Shown: piece after piece, positions 17,717 through 26,568 of the stretch
Numbering within the stretch: position 1 is the stretch's first letter
Layout: the number at the start of each line of letters is the position of its first letter
NCBI GenBank assembly: GCA_965267335.1
Contig: OZ253953.1
Location: forward strand, 930,001 to 994,000
DNA length: 64,000 bases
Direction: 5' to 3'
Origin: G965267335 sp965267335
GTDB taxonomy: Bacteria; Bacteroidota; Bacteroidia; Cytophagales; JAAEPT01
The notes under the pieces: model-generated
Seen by the model: only the letters and a program-made list of their open reading frames with translations
Databases searched by the model: none
What the model was told of the DNA's origin: nothing
Made by a program: the position numbers and the translations under genes

Positions 17717-20700
17717 ATGAGCGCGGAAAGTTACAAATCTACTTGTTGTTATTGTGGGACTGGATGTGGTATTATTGTTAACAAAGACCACAAAGGCAAA
17801 GTCACTGTTGAAGGTGATAAGACTCACCCGACCAACAAGGGGATGTTGTGCTCTAAAGGAATGAACCTGCATTACACGGTGCAGGACAAAACTGATCGGT
17901 TACTCTATCCTATGATGCGTTCTGCGAAGCACTTGCCTCATGAGAAGGTGAGCTGGGACAAAGCGCTGAATCGAGCCGCTGCAGTTTTTACTTCTTTAAT
18001 CAAAAGATTTGGTCCCGATAGTGTTGGTTTCTATGTATCGGGGCAATTACTGACCGAGGAGTATTATATTGTCAATAAACTTACCAAGGGCTTTCTACAA
18101 ACCAATAATATTGATACCAATAGCCGCTTATGCATGAGTTCAGCCGTGGTCGGTTACAAAAAAGCTTTAGGTGAAGATTCAGTACCTGTGAGTTATGAAG
18201 ATATTGAGTTAGCAGATTGTTTTTTTATAACCGGAGCCAATCCGGCCTGGTGCCATCCGATCATTTTCAGAAGGATTGAAGCCCATAAAGAAGCCAATCC
18301 TGATGTGAAAATTGTGGTGGCTGATCCAAGGAAAACCCAAACATGCGCACTGGCTGACTTGCATCTACAACTCAAGCCTGGAACAGATATCACCTTGTAT
18401 CATGCCATTGCCAGGGAAATTATAGAAAACGGTTGGGTGGATGAAAATTTCATCCTTGATCATACGGATGGCTACCAAGCTTTCGTGGAAAAAGTATCTC
18501 AAAAGACAGTTGAGGAAGCGGCAGTGATATGTGAGGTGCCGGCAAATGATATTCGCCTTGCGGCAAAGTATATAGGAGAGGCAAATGGTTTTATCTCAAT
18601 GTGGGCTATGGGATTAAACCAAAGCGTAATAGGAGTGAATAAGAATAGTGCTCTGCTCAATCTTAGTCTGATTACTGGTCAGATAGGAAAGCCTGGGTCG
18701 GGTCCTTTTTCCCTCACCGGGCAACCCAATGCTATGGGTGGCAGGGAAGTTGGAGGTTTGGCCAATATGCTCGCGGTACACAAGGAATACACTAATCCGG
18801 AGCATCGGAAACAGGTGGCAGACTATTGGGGTGTTCCTTCGGTTCCACAGACACCTGGGATGAGTGCAACGGAGATGTTCGAAGCACTCGAAAGTGGTAA
18901 AATGAAAGCAATTTGGGTGATCTGTACCAATCCTTCCGTTAGTTTGCCTGATGCCAGACTAGTAGATAAAGCATTGGAGAAAGCGAATTTTGTTGTTGTA
19001 CAGGATATTTCTAATCGGTCAGATACTTCTAAATATGCGGATCTGCTTTTGCCGGCTGCGGGTTGGTTGGAAAAAGATGGAACCATGACCAATAGTGATC
19101 GAAGGATCAATTACCTCAGTAAAGTTATTGATGCTCCAGGTGAAGCTCTTCCCGATGCGGAAATACTTTGGAGGTTTGCCAGCAAAATGGGGTTTAAAGA
19201 ATCCTTCGACTATAACTCTTATGCTGATATTTACAAAGAACATGCTGGTCTTACCAAAGGAACCAATTTGGATGTAAGCGGCCTGGATCATATGAGACTA
19301 AGGTCCGGAGGAAGCTTTCAATGGCCTGTTCCGAATAAGCTGCACTCTGGTACGGAGCGTTTATTTGAAGACAAACAGTTTTTTACTCCAAATAAGAAGG
19401 CGCAAATTATTACGGTTGCCGATGATATTAATCAATCGGAACCTACAAACCCTGACTTCCCTTTGATATTAACTACCGGCCGCATCCGTGATCAATGGCA
19501 TACCATGACCAAGACCGGTAAGGTAAATAAGCTCAAGCAACATATTGAGAAGCCTTTCCTTGAAATTCATCCTGAGGATGCAAAAGAACGTGGTATTGAG
19601 AATGGACAGAATGTTGAGGTGAAGTCAAAGAGAGGAGAGGTGCAAGTAACTGCTAAGATTACTTCAGATATTAAGAAAGGGGTTGTTTTCCTTCCAATGC
19701 ATTGGGGTAAAATGTTGAATCGGGACACTGGACGGGCTAACAATGTCACCAATAACCTGGTAGACCCTGTCTCTAAAGAGCCGGATTTTAAATTCTCCGC
19801 AGTACAAGTCATGAAACCGGTCAAACAAAAAGAAAAAATTGTCATCATCGGAGCCGGTGCTGCAGCCTTTAGGTTTGTGAATACCTATCGAGAACTTAAT
19901 GTAGAAGATGAAATTAAGGTGTTTAGCAAAGAGAAAAACTTGTTCTACAACCGGGTACTCCTTCCGGAATATATTAGCGGTCACCACGGTTGGGATAAGT
20001 TGCTGAAGTTTAATGATGGTGAAGAAAGTGGCCTTAATCTTAAGCTCTATGATGGAAATGGAATTGTGAACATCAACAGAGAGCAAAAAACAGTAACTGA
20101 TGAAAAGGGAGAGATACATTCTTATGACAAGCTTTTGATTGCGACCGGTAGTCGGGCTAGAAGGCCAAACAATATCCCTGAAGGAATGGAAGGTATACTG
20201 ACCCTGAGAAACAGGGAGGATGCGGATAAACTAACTTCCATGTTAAAGCCTACAAGTAAGGTTGTTGTAGTTGGAGGGGGACTACTAGGCCTTGAGCTTG
20301 CTGCCGCTCTTAGCGATATTGGTATCTATCCCAACATCATACAAAGAACACCGAGATTGATGGAACGGCAACTCGATGAAATAGGTAGTGCCCTTCTCCA
20401 TGAAGATGTCTCAGAAAAAGGAATCGAGGTTTATTATAATGATGAAGTAATACGCCATGTAGGTAAGGATAAAGTTGAAGGGATCATGCTCAATAGTGGA
20501 AAATACCTGGAGTGTGATATTCTTGTGTATTCTATAGGAACCATTCCAAATATCGAGTTTGTAAGGGAGTCCGGAATTGAATGTAACAGAGGGGTAGAGG
20601 TAAATGAGTATTTGCAAACTTCTGACCCCGATGTTTTTGCGGTTGGAGAAGTCGCTGAGTTCAAAGGAATGCTATATGGTATTACTGCTGCTGCAGAAGA

Positions 20701-21220
20701 ACAGGCTGAGATCGTTGCACGTATGATCAGTGGTCATGGTGCAGATATGTATCAGGGTTCTGTCCTAATGAATATTTTGAAATTTGCAGACCTCAGTTTA
20801 TGCTCGTTGGGTATTGCGGAAGCTCCCGAAGGTGATGATAGTTATGAAGAGGTGCTTTATATTGATAAGGCCAGAAGGTATTATAAGAAATGTATTGTCA
20901 AGGAAGATAAATTGGTTGGGGCTATCCTGATTGGAGATAAATCTGAGTTTGCCGAATTCCGTGAATTAATAAAGAATAGTATGGAACTGGCAGATAAACG
21001 AGGGTCGCTCATTGTTACGGGTAGCGGTGAGGTTAAGCAAGTGAAGGGTGAGTTGGTGTGTTCTTGTAATAGCGTTGGTAAGGGTAATATCGAGGAAGAA
21101 ATCCAGGCTGGATGTAGTGACTTTAAGGAGCTTTGTAAACGTACCGCTGCGGGTACAGGCTGTGGAAGTTGTAAGCCAGAGGTGAAAACAATTCTTGAAT
21201 CAATGTTAGAGTTAGTATGA
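17717..21220 (+). CDS. nasC: Assimilatory nitrate reductase: molybdopterin catalytic domain fused to FAD reductase and BFD domains
   Basis: A 1167-residue cytoplasmic enzyme that reduces nitrate to nitrite. Residues 1-700 are a NasC/NarB/NapA-type catalytic subunit: an N-terminal [4Fe-4S] site (Cys 10, 13, 17, 45), a bis-MGD molybdenum domain with a probable Mo-ligand Cys in RLCMSSAVVGY, and a C-terminal cofactor-binding domain (TTGRIRDQWHTMTKTG). Residues 705-1090 are a NirB/NasB-like FAD and NAD(P)H oxidoreductase (VIIGAGAAAF; VVVGGGLLGLELAAAL). Residues 1112-1165 are a BFD-type [2Fe-2S] domain (Cys 1115, 1117, 1149, 1152). In Bacillus the two halves are separate proteins, NasC and NasB; the fusion could take electrons from NAD(P)H directly. 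It overlaps the rubredoxin gene by ATGA, so the two are co-translated. Confidence 0.93.
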   Translation: MSAESYKSTCCYCGTGCGIIVNKDHKGKVTVEGDKTHPTNKGMLCSKGMNLHYTVQDKTDRLLYPMMRSAKHLPHEKVSWDKALNRAAAVFTSLIKRFGPDSVGFYVSGQLLTEEYYIVNKLTKGFLQTNNIDTNSRLCMSSAVVGYKKALGEDSVPVSYEDIELADCFFITGANPAWCHPIIFRRIEAHKEANPDVKIVVADPRKTQTCALADLHLQLKPGTDITLYHAIAREIIENGWVDENFILDHTDGYQAFVEKVSQKTVEEAAVICEVPANDIRLAAKYIGEANGFISMWAMGLNQSVIGVNKNSALLNLSLITGQIGKPGSGPFSLTGQPNAMGGREVGGLANMLAVHKEYTNPEHRKQVADYWGVPSVPQTPGMSATEMFEALESGKMKAIWVICTNPSVSLPDARLVDKALEKANFVVVQDISNRSDTSKYADLLLPAAGWLEKDGTMTNSDRRINYLSKVIDAPGEALPDAEILWRFASKMGFKESFDYNSYADIYKEHAGLTKGTNLDVSGLDHMRLRSGGSFQWPVPNKLHSGTERLFEDKQFFTPNKKAQIITVADDINQSEPTNPDFPLILTTGRIRDQWHTMTKTGKVNKLKQHIEKPFLEIHPEDAKERGIENGQNVEVKSKRGEVQVTAKITSDIKKGVVFLPMHWGKMLNRDTGRANNVTNNLVDPVSKEPDFKFSAVQVMKPVKQKEKIVIIGAGAAAFRFVNTYRELNVEDEIKVFSKEKNLFYNRVLLPEYISGHHGWDKLLKFNDGEESGLNLKLYDGNGIVNINREQKTVTDEKGEIHSYDKLLIATGSRARRPNNIPEGMEGILTLRNREDADKLTSMLKPTSKVVVVGGGLLGLELAAALSDIGIYPNIIQRTPRLMERQLDEIGSALLHEDVSEKGIEVYYNDEVIRHVGKDKVEGIMLNSGKYLECDILVYSIGTIPNIEFVRESGIECNRGVEVNEYLQTSDPDVFAVGEVAEFKGMLYGITAAAEEQAEIVARMISGHGADMYQGSVLMNILKFADLSLCSLGIAEAPEGDDSYEEVLYIDKARRYYKKCIVKEDKLVGAILIGDKSEFAEFRELIKNSMELADKRGSLIVTGSGEVKQVKGELVCSCNSVGKGNIEEEIQAGCSDFKELCKRTAAGTGCGSCKPEVKTILESMLELV

Positions 21221-22695
21221 GCAAGAGAGGAAATAAAATAGTAAGGTTTTTCAGCCATGGCGGTATCGTGTCACCAGGAGATTTAAGAAGTATAGCTCAT
21301 TTCTCTTATAGAAACGGTGACGGCATTGTGCACTTTGGTATACGACAGGATGTAATGGTAGAAGTGGATTCAGGAGTTTCAGAGCGCGAGATCAACAGAT
21401 CGCTCAAGTCAGTTAATATTGATTATGAAATTTCTACCGACTTCAATTCAAGAAACATAGGTTCGTCACTCGTAACACTCGATTTGTTTCCCGGAACGGT
21501 ATGGTTAAAATCTGATGTATATTTTGATATTCTGGAATCAATCGGGGAAACGCCTTCTCTGAAAGTGAATATCACAGATCCAGAGCAAGGGTTGGTTGCC
21601 TTATTCAAAGGGAATCTAAATTTCATTGCCTCTGATATACCGGGGCTGTGGTACTTGAGTTTAGAATTTTCATGGGCAAGAAAAAGAGTTTTTTGGCCAG
21701 ATTATGTTGGTAGCGAAGATATTGCCAGGTTGGTAAAGCTGATAGAAGGTTCCGATGCTTTGCAGAAAAAGGAAAAAATCAAAGGGATCATTGCAGAAGT
21801 ATTACCACAGTTAAAAAATGCTTTCCCAAAGATTCCGGCACGGCCTGAGTTTCCAAAAAAACGGTTTCCAAATTATGACGGATTTCATAAATATGGGGAT
21901 CGGTATTGGTTGGGCCTATTCAATAGAAATAATAGTTTCAGCGCTCGATTTATAGAGGAGCTTTCGTGGGTTGCCTCCCAAACAAAGGCAGGTAATATAT
22001 TTATCACACCGTGGAATTCAATTCTTATCAAAGAAATTACAGAGGGTGCGGTAGCTGAGTGGGAAAAATTGCTAGGTAAGTATGGGGTCAATGTCCAGCA
22101 CTCATCTGTGGAGTTAAATTGGCAAGTGCCTAGCTTGGATAAAAAGGCGAATAAACTAAAAAAGTATATTACAGGTATCCTTAACAAATATGATGTGCGG
22201 ACTTATGGACTGACTTTTGGGATTCGAACCAGGCCCGTATTTATTAGTACTTCAGTAATTATACGAAAGTCCAGAAGAAGTTTATTGGGGAGAAATTATA
22301 CTGTGATTTATTCCGAATCCTTTAACCCAAACAATAGTGACTTTAAACAATTTGGTGGCTTTTTTAGTAAAAGGCAATTGCCCAAGGTGTTGGTTGAGCT
22401 GTGCAAGGCCTATAATAGAAGCTTGTTGGATGAAAAGTCAGGAGAAGTTCAGATGCCAGAGCGGAAGGGAGTACCTATTGAGATACCAAATCAAAATTAT
22501 AAATCAATTTATGAATGTGAGGAGTGCTTTACCATTTATGACCCCGATCAGGGAGATCCGGTTAATGGGATTGAGGCAGGTACGCCATTTCATAAGCTTC
22601 CTGATGGTTGGTGCTGTTCGGTTTGTGAAGCAGAAAAAACAACTTATCAGCCTAGACATATCATAGATCAGGAAGAACCGTCTTCTACGAATTGA
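21217..22695 (+). CDS. Nitrite/sulfite-reductase-like protein lacking siroheme ligands, fused to rubredoxin
   Basis: A 492-residue cytoplasmic protein. Residues 1-410 follow the repeated ferredoxin-like/parachute layout of siroheme reductases (GGIVSPGDLRSIAHFSYRNG; GIVHFGIRQDVMVEV). The four Cys that hold the siroheme-[4Fe-4S] pair are absent; the only Cys before the C-terminal domain is in VELCKAY. Residues 430-480 are a rubredoxin (Cys 434, 437, 467, 470, plus an extra Cys 466; text PDGWCCSVC). The protein therefore probably carries electrons through a single iron rather than reducing nitrite. The start codon overlaps the nitrate reductase stop (ATGA), so it is probably a partner or electron donor of that enzyme. 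No function has been shown to my knowledge. Confidence 0.8.
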   Translation: MSKRGNKIVRFFSHGGIVSPGDLRSIAHFSYRNGDGIVHFGIRQDVMVEVDSGVSEREINRSLKSVNIDYEISTDFNSRNIGSSLVTLDLFPGTVWLKSDVYFDILESIGETPSLKVNITDPEQGLVALFKGNLNFIASDIPGLWYLSLEFSWARKRVFWPDYVGSEDIARLVKLIEGSDALQKKEKIKGIIAEVLPQLKNAFPKIPARPEFPKKRFPNYDGFHKYGDRYWLGLFNRNNSFSARFIEELSWVASQTKAGNIFITPWNSILIKEITEGAVAEWEKLLGKYGVNVQHSSVELNWQVPSLDKKANKLKKYITGILNKYDVRTYGLTFGIRTRPVFISTSVIIRKSRRSLLGRNYTVIYSESFNPNNSDFKQFGGFFSKRQLPKVLVELCKAYNRSLLDEKSGEVQMPERKGVPIEIPNQNYKSIYECEECFTIYDPDQGDPVNGIEAGTPFHKLPDGWCCSVCEAEKTTYQPRHIIDQEEPSSTN

Positions 22696-22726
22696 TCTTC
22701 CGTTATTATTAATGTAGTTTCAAGTT

Positions 22727-23674
22727 ATGCTTAAAGATAAGTATGGTCGGACTTTCAGTACATTGAGGCTTAGTCTTACAAGTGTATGCAATTTTGCATG
22801 TACATATTGTGTGCCTGAGAATCATAAGAATGTTATTGATGATTCCGCAGCTGCTTTGAGCATTTCCCAAATCCTGGATCATGTACAAAGAATCCATAAA
22901 GAAACACCACTCGAAAGTGTGCGGTTAACCGGTGGAGAGCCTTTGCTGTATAACGGCTTGGAAGAAGTCATACAAGGGCTAAATGCTATGGGCATTCAAA
23001 ACATCAAGATGACTAGTAATGCTTTTTTACTCAAGCAAAAAGCGTTCGAACTCAGGTCAGCTGGACTAAGCGAAATCAACATCTCACTTGATGCTATTGA
23101 TGAGGATGTGTTTGCCGCTGTGACCAAAAGGTATGCTTTGAAAAGGGTGCTGGAAGGAATAGATGAGGCAGGAAGGGTTGGTATAAAAGTGAAGCTGAAT
23201 GCTGTGATAAAGAAAGGGGAGAACGATTCACAGATTCTTCCATTGTTGAGTTATGCCCGTAAGAAGGGATTGATAATTCGTTTCTTGGAAGTAATGCAAA
23301 TGGGGCATTTGTACGAAACAGAAGATGATACACTCGTTACGCAAGATGAAATACTGACAGAAATAAGCAGGCAATTTCGGATTCATAAACTTCCCCGGAA
23401 GGCATCATCTACAGCTAACTACTGGAAAACAAACACGGGCCAAATCTTTGGAATTATAGCAAACGAATCCAGCCCTTTTTGTCATGACTGCAATCGCTTA
23501 AGAATGGACGAGAAGGGAAGGCTGTACGGGTGTTTAAGCAATGAGAATGGGATTGCTTTGGAAGCAACCGATGATGAATTTGATCTGAAAAGAAAACTGA
23601 AAAAAGCTCTCAGGCAAAAGCAGCCAGTAAGATTCAGTGGCAGTAACATTTCAATGATAGATATCGGAGGATGA
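22727..23674 (+). CDS. moaA: GTP 3',8-cyclase MoaA (molybdenum cofactor synthesis)
   Basis: A radical-SAM enzyme for the first step of molybdopterin synthesis, turning GTP into 3',8-cyclo-GTP, 315 residues. The N-terminal [4Fe-4S] motif CNFACTYC is followed by VRLTGGEPLLY. The C-terminal second cluster motif reads FCHDCNRLRMDEKGRLYGC, and the protein ends in the conserved Gly-Gly tail (MIDIGG). It follows the rubredoxin protein gene by 31 bp and overlaps moaD by ATGA. MoaC, the next enzyme in the pathway, is not encoded in this window. Confidence 0.96.
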   Translation: MLKDKYGRTFSTLRLSLTSVCNFACTYCVPENHKNVIDDSAAALSISQILDHVQRIHKETPLESVRLTGGEPLLYNGLEEVIQGLNAMGIQNIKMTSNAFLLKQKAFELRSAGLSEINISLDAIDEDVFAAVTKRYALKRVLEGIDEAGRVGIKVKLNAVIKKGENDSQILPLLSYARKKGLIIRFLEVMQMGHLYETEDDTLVTQDEILTEISRQFRIHKLPRKASSTANYWKTNTGQIFGIIANESSPFCHDCNRLRMDEKGRLYGCLSNENGIALEATDDEFDLKRKLKKALRQKQPVRFSGSNISMIDIGG

Positions 23675-23913
23675 TTCATATTTCCATACACACCTTTGCC
23701 GTTTTAAAAGACAGAATTCCAGATGGACTTGTTCTTGAGTTTCAACAACAATGTACAATAAGTGAGGTACAGGAAAGGTTAAAAAAAGAGTATCCTGAGA
23801 TGGATGTGATGGACAATTGCCGGTTTGCAATTAATGAGGAGTTCGTGAGCTCTGACAGTATAATTAGTGACGACACAGAGGTTTTTATAATACCACCTTC
23901 CAGTGGCGGATAA
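23671..23913 (+). CDS. moaD: Molybdopterin synthase sulfur carrier subunit MoaD
   Basis: An 80-residue ubiquitin-like protein ending in PPSSGG; its C-terminal Gly is loaded as a thiocarboxylate that gives sulfur to cyclic pyranopterin monophosphate. The length and the double-Gly tail fit MoaD. The start overlaps the moaA stop by 4 bp and the end overlaps moaE by 11 bp, so the three are translationally coupled. The activating MoeB enzyme is not in the window. Confidence 0.92.
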   Translation: MIHISIHTFAVLKDRIPDGLVLEFQQQCTISEVQERLKKEYPEMDVMDNCRFAINEEFVSSDSIISDDTEVFIIPPSSGG

Positions 23914-24358
23914 GTTACAGAACATATCGTCTGACCCAATCGATTTCAACCTGATTCAAAATGCATTTGATGATCGGGCTGGTGCCCTTGTATTGTTTAG
24001 TGGAAATGTACGAAATCATAGTGCGGGAAGGGAAGTGACTCATTTAAGTTATGAGGCTTATGATGCAATGGCCTCAAGGCTGATTGGCGAAATAGTTAAC
24101 GAGGCAATTAAGAAATTTGAATTATATCAGGCGATATGTGTGCATCGTGTTGGTGAAGTAGGAATTGGTGAGGCGGCTGTTGTAGTAGCTACTGCCTCGG
24201 CTCACCGAAAAAATGCCTATGATGGCAATCAATACATTATTGATCGGGTAAAGCATGAAGCTCCAATTTGGAAGAAGGAATTTTTTGAAGATGGTACTTC
24301 AGAGTGGGCGCACAATTGTAGTTGTCACATACATCCTGAACCTATCAAATTGACTTGA
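23903..24358 (+). CDS. moaE: Molybdopterin synthase catalytic subunit MoaE
   Basis: The large subunit of molybdopterin synthase, 151 residues, which inserts two sulfurs from MoaD-thiocarboxylate to form molybdopterin. The family text is clear: GALVLFSGNVRNHSAGREV, then LSYEAYDAMA, then VHRVGEVGIGEAAVVVATAS, and RVKHEAPIWKKEFFEDG with the conserved Lys residues of the active site. The start is GTG at 23903, inside the moaD end. The stop (TGA) shares one base with the mobA ATG. Cys near the end (HNCSCHI) are unusual but outside the catalytic core. Confidence 0.94.
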   Translation: MADKLQNISSDPIDFNLIQNAFDDRAGALVLFSGNVRNHSAGREVTHLSYEAYDAMASRLIGEIVNEAIKKFELYQAICVHRVGEVGIGEAAVVVATASAHRKNAYDGNQYIIDRVKHEAPIWKKEFFEDGTSEWAHNCSCHIHPEPIKLT

Positions 24359-24927
24359 TGCAAAGAGAGAATCTTCTTGGAGTGGTGCTATGTGGAGGAA
24401 GAAGTTCTCGAATGGGTCGAGACAAAGGGCTACTGTTAAAAGATCATAAATATTGGTCAGAGAAGGTACGTGATCTTTTCCGTGACCTGGAAATCCCTTC
24501 TGTTATTAGCATTAATGAAGCTCAAAGTACTCCATATGGAGAACTGTATTCATCCAAGGATCTGGTAATCGACAAAGACTTTGCTCTTGGTCCGCTGAAT
24601 GGAATACTTTCTTGTCATCATGCATTTCCTGCCAGAGACCTGTTCATTATTGCAACGGATATGCCTGACCTGATAATCGCTCATCTCCAACCTCTTATTC
24701 ATAATTATATCAATTCCGGAAAACTTACAGCCTGGAAATATCAGGATGAAGTACAGCCATTGTGTTCAATCTATCCCTCCAAGGTGCTGCAATCGGTGAT
24801 GACTTCTGAGGCTGCTTTGGGTGTCAAAATTGAATATGGGCCAAGAAAACTTTTTCAAAAATATGATTCGGACATCCTGCCTATTCCCAACCAACTTATT
24901 TCTGGATTTTCCAACTACAACTATTAA
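24358..24927 (+). CDS. mobA: Molybdenum cofactor guanylyltransferase MobA
   Basis: A 189-residue nucleotidyltransferase that adds GMP to the molybdenum cofactor to make MGD, the form needed by the bis-MGD nitrate reductase next door. The signature VVLCGGRSSRMGRDKGLL is at residues 8-25 and the metal-binding ATDMPDL segment follows at about residue 100. I use the ATG at 24358; a TTG one codon earlier is also in frame. It ends the moa operon; no clear terminator follows and the next 250 bp are AT-rich spacer. Confidence 0.92.
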   Translation: MQRENLLGVVLCGGRSSRMGRDKGLLLKDHKYWSEKVRDLFRDLEIPSVISINEAQSTPYGELYSSKDLVIDKDFALGPLNGILSCHHAFPARDLFIIATDMPDLIIAHLQPLIHNYINSGKLTAWKYQDEVQPLCSIYPSKVLQSVMTSEAALGVKIEYGPRKLFQKYDSDILPIPNQLISGFSNYNY

Positions 24928-25104
24928 TGTATTAATAGTATTATATAAAGAAATGTATGAATAATTGTGTTTATATGTGTGATGTTATAATATTAATAAA
25001 ATCATAAAATCTCTTAAAAAATATATTTATAAACATAAAAATATAAATATTCATATAATTAAAATTAAACTATTAAGAATTTTTAATAATTGCATTATAG
25101 AATA

Positions 25105-25118
25105 TAGCATATATGCAA
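25105..25118. promoter_or_regulatory. Palindromic operator upstream of the porin gene (TAGCATATATGCAA)
   Basis: This is the third copy of the shared palindrome: TAGCA-TATA-TGCAA, core GCATATATGC at 25107-25116. It ends 57 bp before the preferred porin start at 25176, nearly the same distance as at narK. A weak TAnnTTTG-like element (TAATATTG, 25128-25135) follows. The rest of the 248-bp gap from 24928 is AT-rich without a gene. Confidence 0.7.
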
Positions 25119-25175
25119 ATCATTTGTAATATTGCTTGTGTAAGGGAAATTAAAACACAAAAAAATAATGTAATT

Positions 25176-26498
25176 ATGTATTCATTCAGACGCACACACG
25201 CAAGAAGACTTACTCTTGTAGTTTTGCTTTTGGCAACGGGTCAGGTTGCTAAAGCTCAATTTGAATTAAAAGGGGAAATAAGACCCAGAACTGAATTTCG
25301 AAACGGATTCAAAAAACTCCAGCCAGCCAGTGATGCGGACTACGCGCTCTTTACGGAACAGCGATCTAGGTTGTATGGAACTTATAAGAGCGATAAAATT
25401 GATGTTGGTCTTACTATTCAGGATGTACGTATATGGGGAGAGATTGGTCAAATCAATAAATCAGATGGTTTGCTATCTGTTCATGAAGCCTGGGGCTCTA
25501 TTAAGTTTTCTCCCAAAACTTCATTAAAATTAGGAAGACAAGAGTTGGTATATGACGACCAGCGGGTTCTGGGTAGCCTTAACTGGGCTGCTCAAGGGCG
25601 TAGCCATGATGGTGCTCGTTTGATTGTGCAGGATTCAACGTGGGATTTGCACCTTGGTCTTGTTCATAACCAAAGTGCAGATATACCTGAGCCAGCAAGG
25701 TTAACGACTACCTATTATTCGCCTGGTACCAATTTGGTTGGGTTTTCCTTGGGTAATCCGAAGAATATGCAATTTGCCTGGTGGAATAAAAAAACCGGAG
25801 CATTCCAAACTAGTATACTAGCGATGAATGTTGGGAATCAGGCTGCCGATAGTTCAGTAAAGTATCAAATGACTTTTGGGATTAATCCATCCTACAAGAT
25901 CAATGACAAACTTAAATTGTTTGGTAGCTTTTACTACCAGCTCGGAAAGAATGCCGGGGACGCTGATGTTGCAGCATATTTAGGTAGTATTAACCTGGGT
26001 ATAACTCCATCGAAAACGGTCGGCCTTACCCTGGGTGCTGACTTTGTTTCAGGTAATGATTGGGATGCTCAATCTGGTACCAACACCAACTCTGATGATA
26101 ATTCGTTTGATGTTATGTATGGTACACATCACAAATTCTATGGGTTGATGGACTATTTCTATGTTGGTAATCCACACAAAGATGTAGGGTTAAATGACTT
26201 CTATCTAAAAGCGAAAACAAAGACCGGTGAAAAAACCGTACTATTATCGCATTTGCATTATTTTATGTCCAACGGTTCTATCACTGATGCGTCAGGGGCG
26301 GAAGTCAGTGCAGGTTTGGGTGCTGAGTTGGATTTAGTTTTTGTATATAAATATGCTCAGAATATAACATTCAAATTGGGATATTCTCAGCTTTTGGGAA
26401 CTGATTCAATGGAGATTCTTAAGGGAGGTGATAGGTCAAGTCTGAATAACTGGGCATGGCTAATGATTAATATCAACCCAAGCTTTTTTAAGAGTTAA
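25176..26498 (+). CDS. Outer-membrane porin, alginate-export-like beta-barrel
   Basis: A 440-residue outer-membrane beta-barrel. The signal peptide (RRLTLVVLLLATGQVAKAQ) precedes FELKGEIRPRTEFRNGF, the typical N-terminal strand of alginate_exp-type porins; LSLKLGRQELVYDDQRVLG-like text (actual: KLGRQELVYDDQRVLGSLNW) is the family hallmark. The barrel ends in WLMININPSFFKS. An earlier ATG at 25113 lies inside the palindromic operator and would place 21 spacer residues before the signal peptide, so I start at 25176. The shared operator and the location between mob and nir genes suggest it lets nitrate or nitrite through the outer membrane rather than alginate. A terminator hairpin follows. Confidence 0.85.
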   Translation: MYSFRRTHARRLTLVVLLLATGQVAKAQFELKGEIRPRTEFRNGFKKLQPASDADYALFTEQRSRLYGTYKSDKIDVGLTIQDVRIWGEIGQINKSDGLLSVHEAWGSIKFSPKTSLKLGRQELVYDDQRVLGSLNWAAQGRSHDGARLIVQDSTWDLHLGLVHNQSADIPEPARLTTTYYSPGTNLVGFSLGNPKNMQFAWWNKKTGAFQTSILAMNVGNQAADSSVKYQMTFGINPSYKINDKLKLFGSFYYQLGKNAGDADVAAYLGSINLGITPSKTVGLTLGADFVSGNDWDAQSGTNTNSDDNSFDVMYGTHHKFYGLMDYFYVGNPHKDVGLNDFYLKAKTKTGEKTVLLSHLHYFMSNGSITDASGAEVSAGLGAELDLVFVYKYAQNITFKLGYSQLLGTDSMEILKGGDRSSLNNWAWLMININPSFFKS

Positions 26499-26518
26499 TT
26501 GTTAATGCAGATAGTTTA

Positions 26519-26568
26519 TTCTATTAGGAGTGAGTACAATTTGGAAAGCTCTTAATAGAATTTTTTTT
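26519..26568 (+). terminator. Rho-independent terminator after the porin gene
   Basis: TTCTATTAGGAG (26519-26530) pairs over 12 bp with CTCTTAATAGAA (26549-26560, one G-T pair), 18-base loop, followed by eight T. The downstream arm overlaps the 3' end of the convergent XRE gene. Confidence 0.72.

Noticed and set aside
19664..20119. 151-codon minus-strand frame inside the nitrate reductase gene
   Set aside because: Antisense to the conserved catalytic/FAD junction; no start context and no recognisable domain.
25113..25175. Upstream ATG for the porin gene
   Set aside because: It lies inside the palindromic operator and would add 21 residues before a normal signal peptide.
25176..26498. Alginate exporter
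   Set aside because: The barrel family carries that name, but no alginate genes are present and the operator is shared with nitrate transporters.
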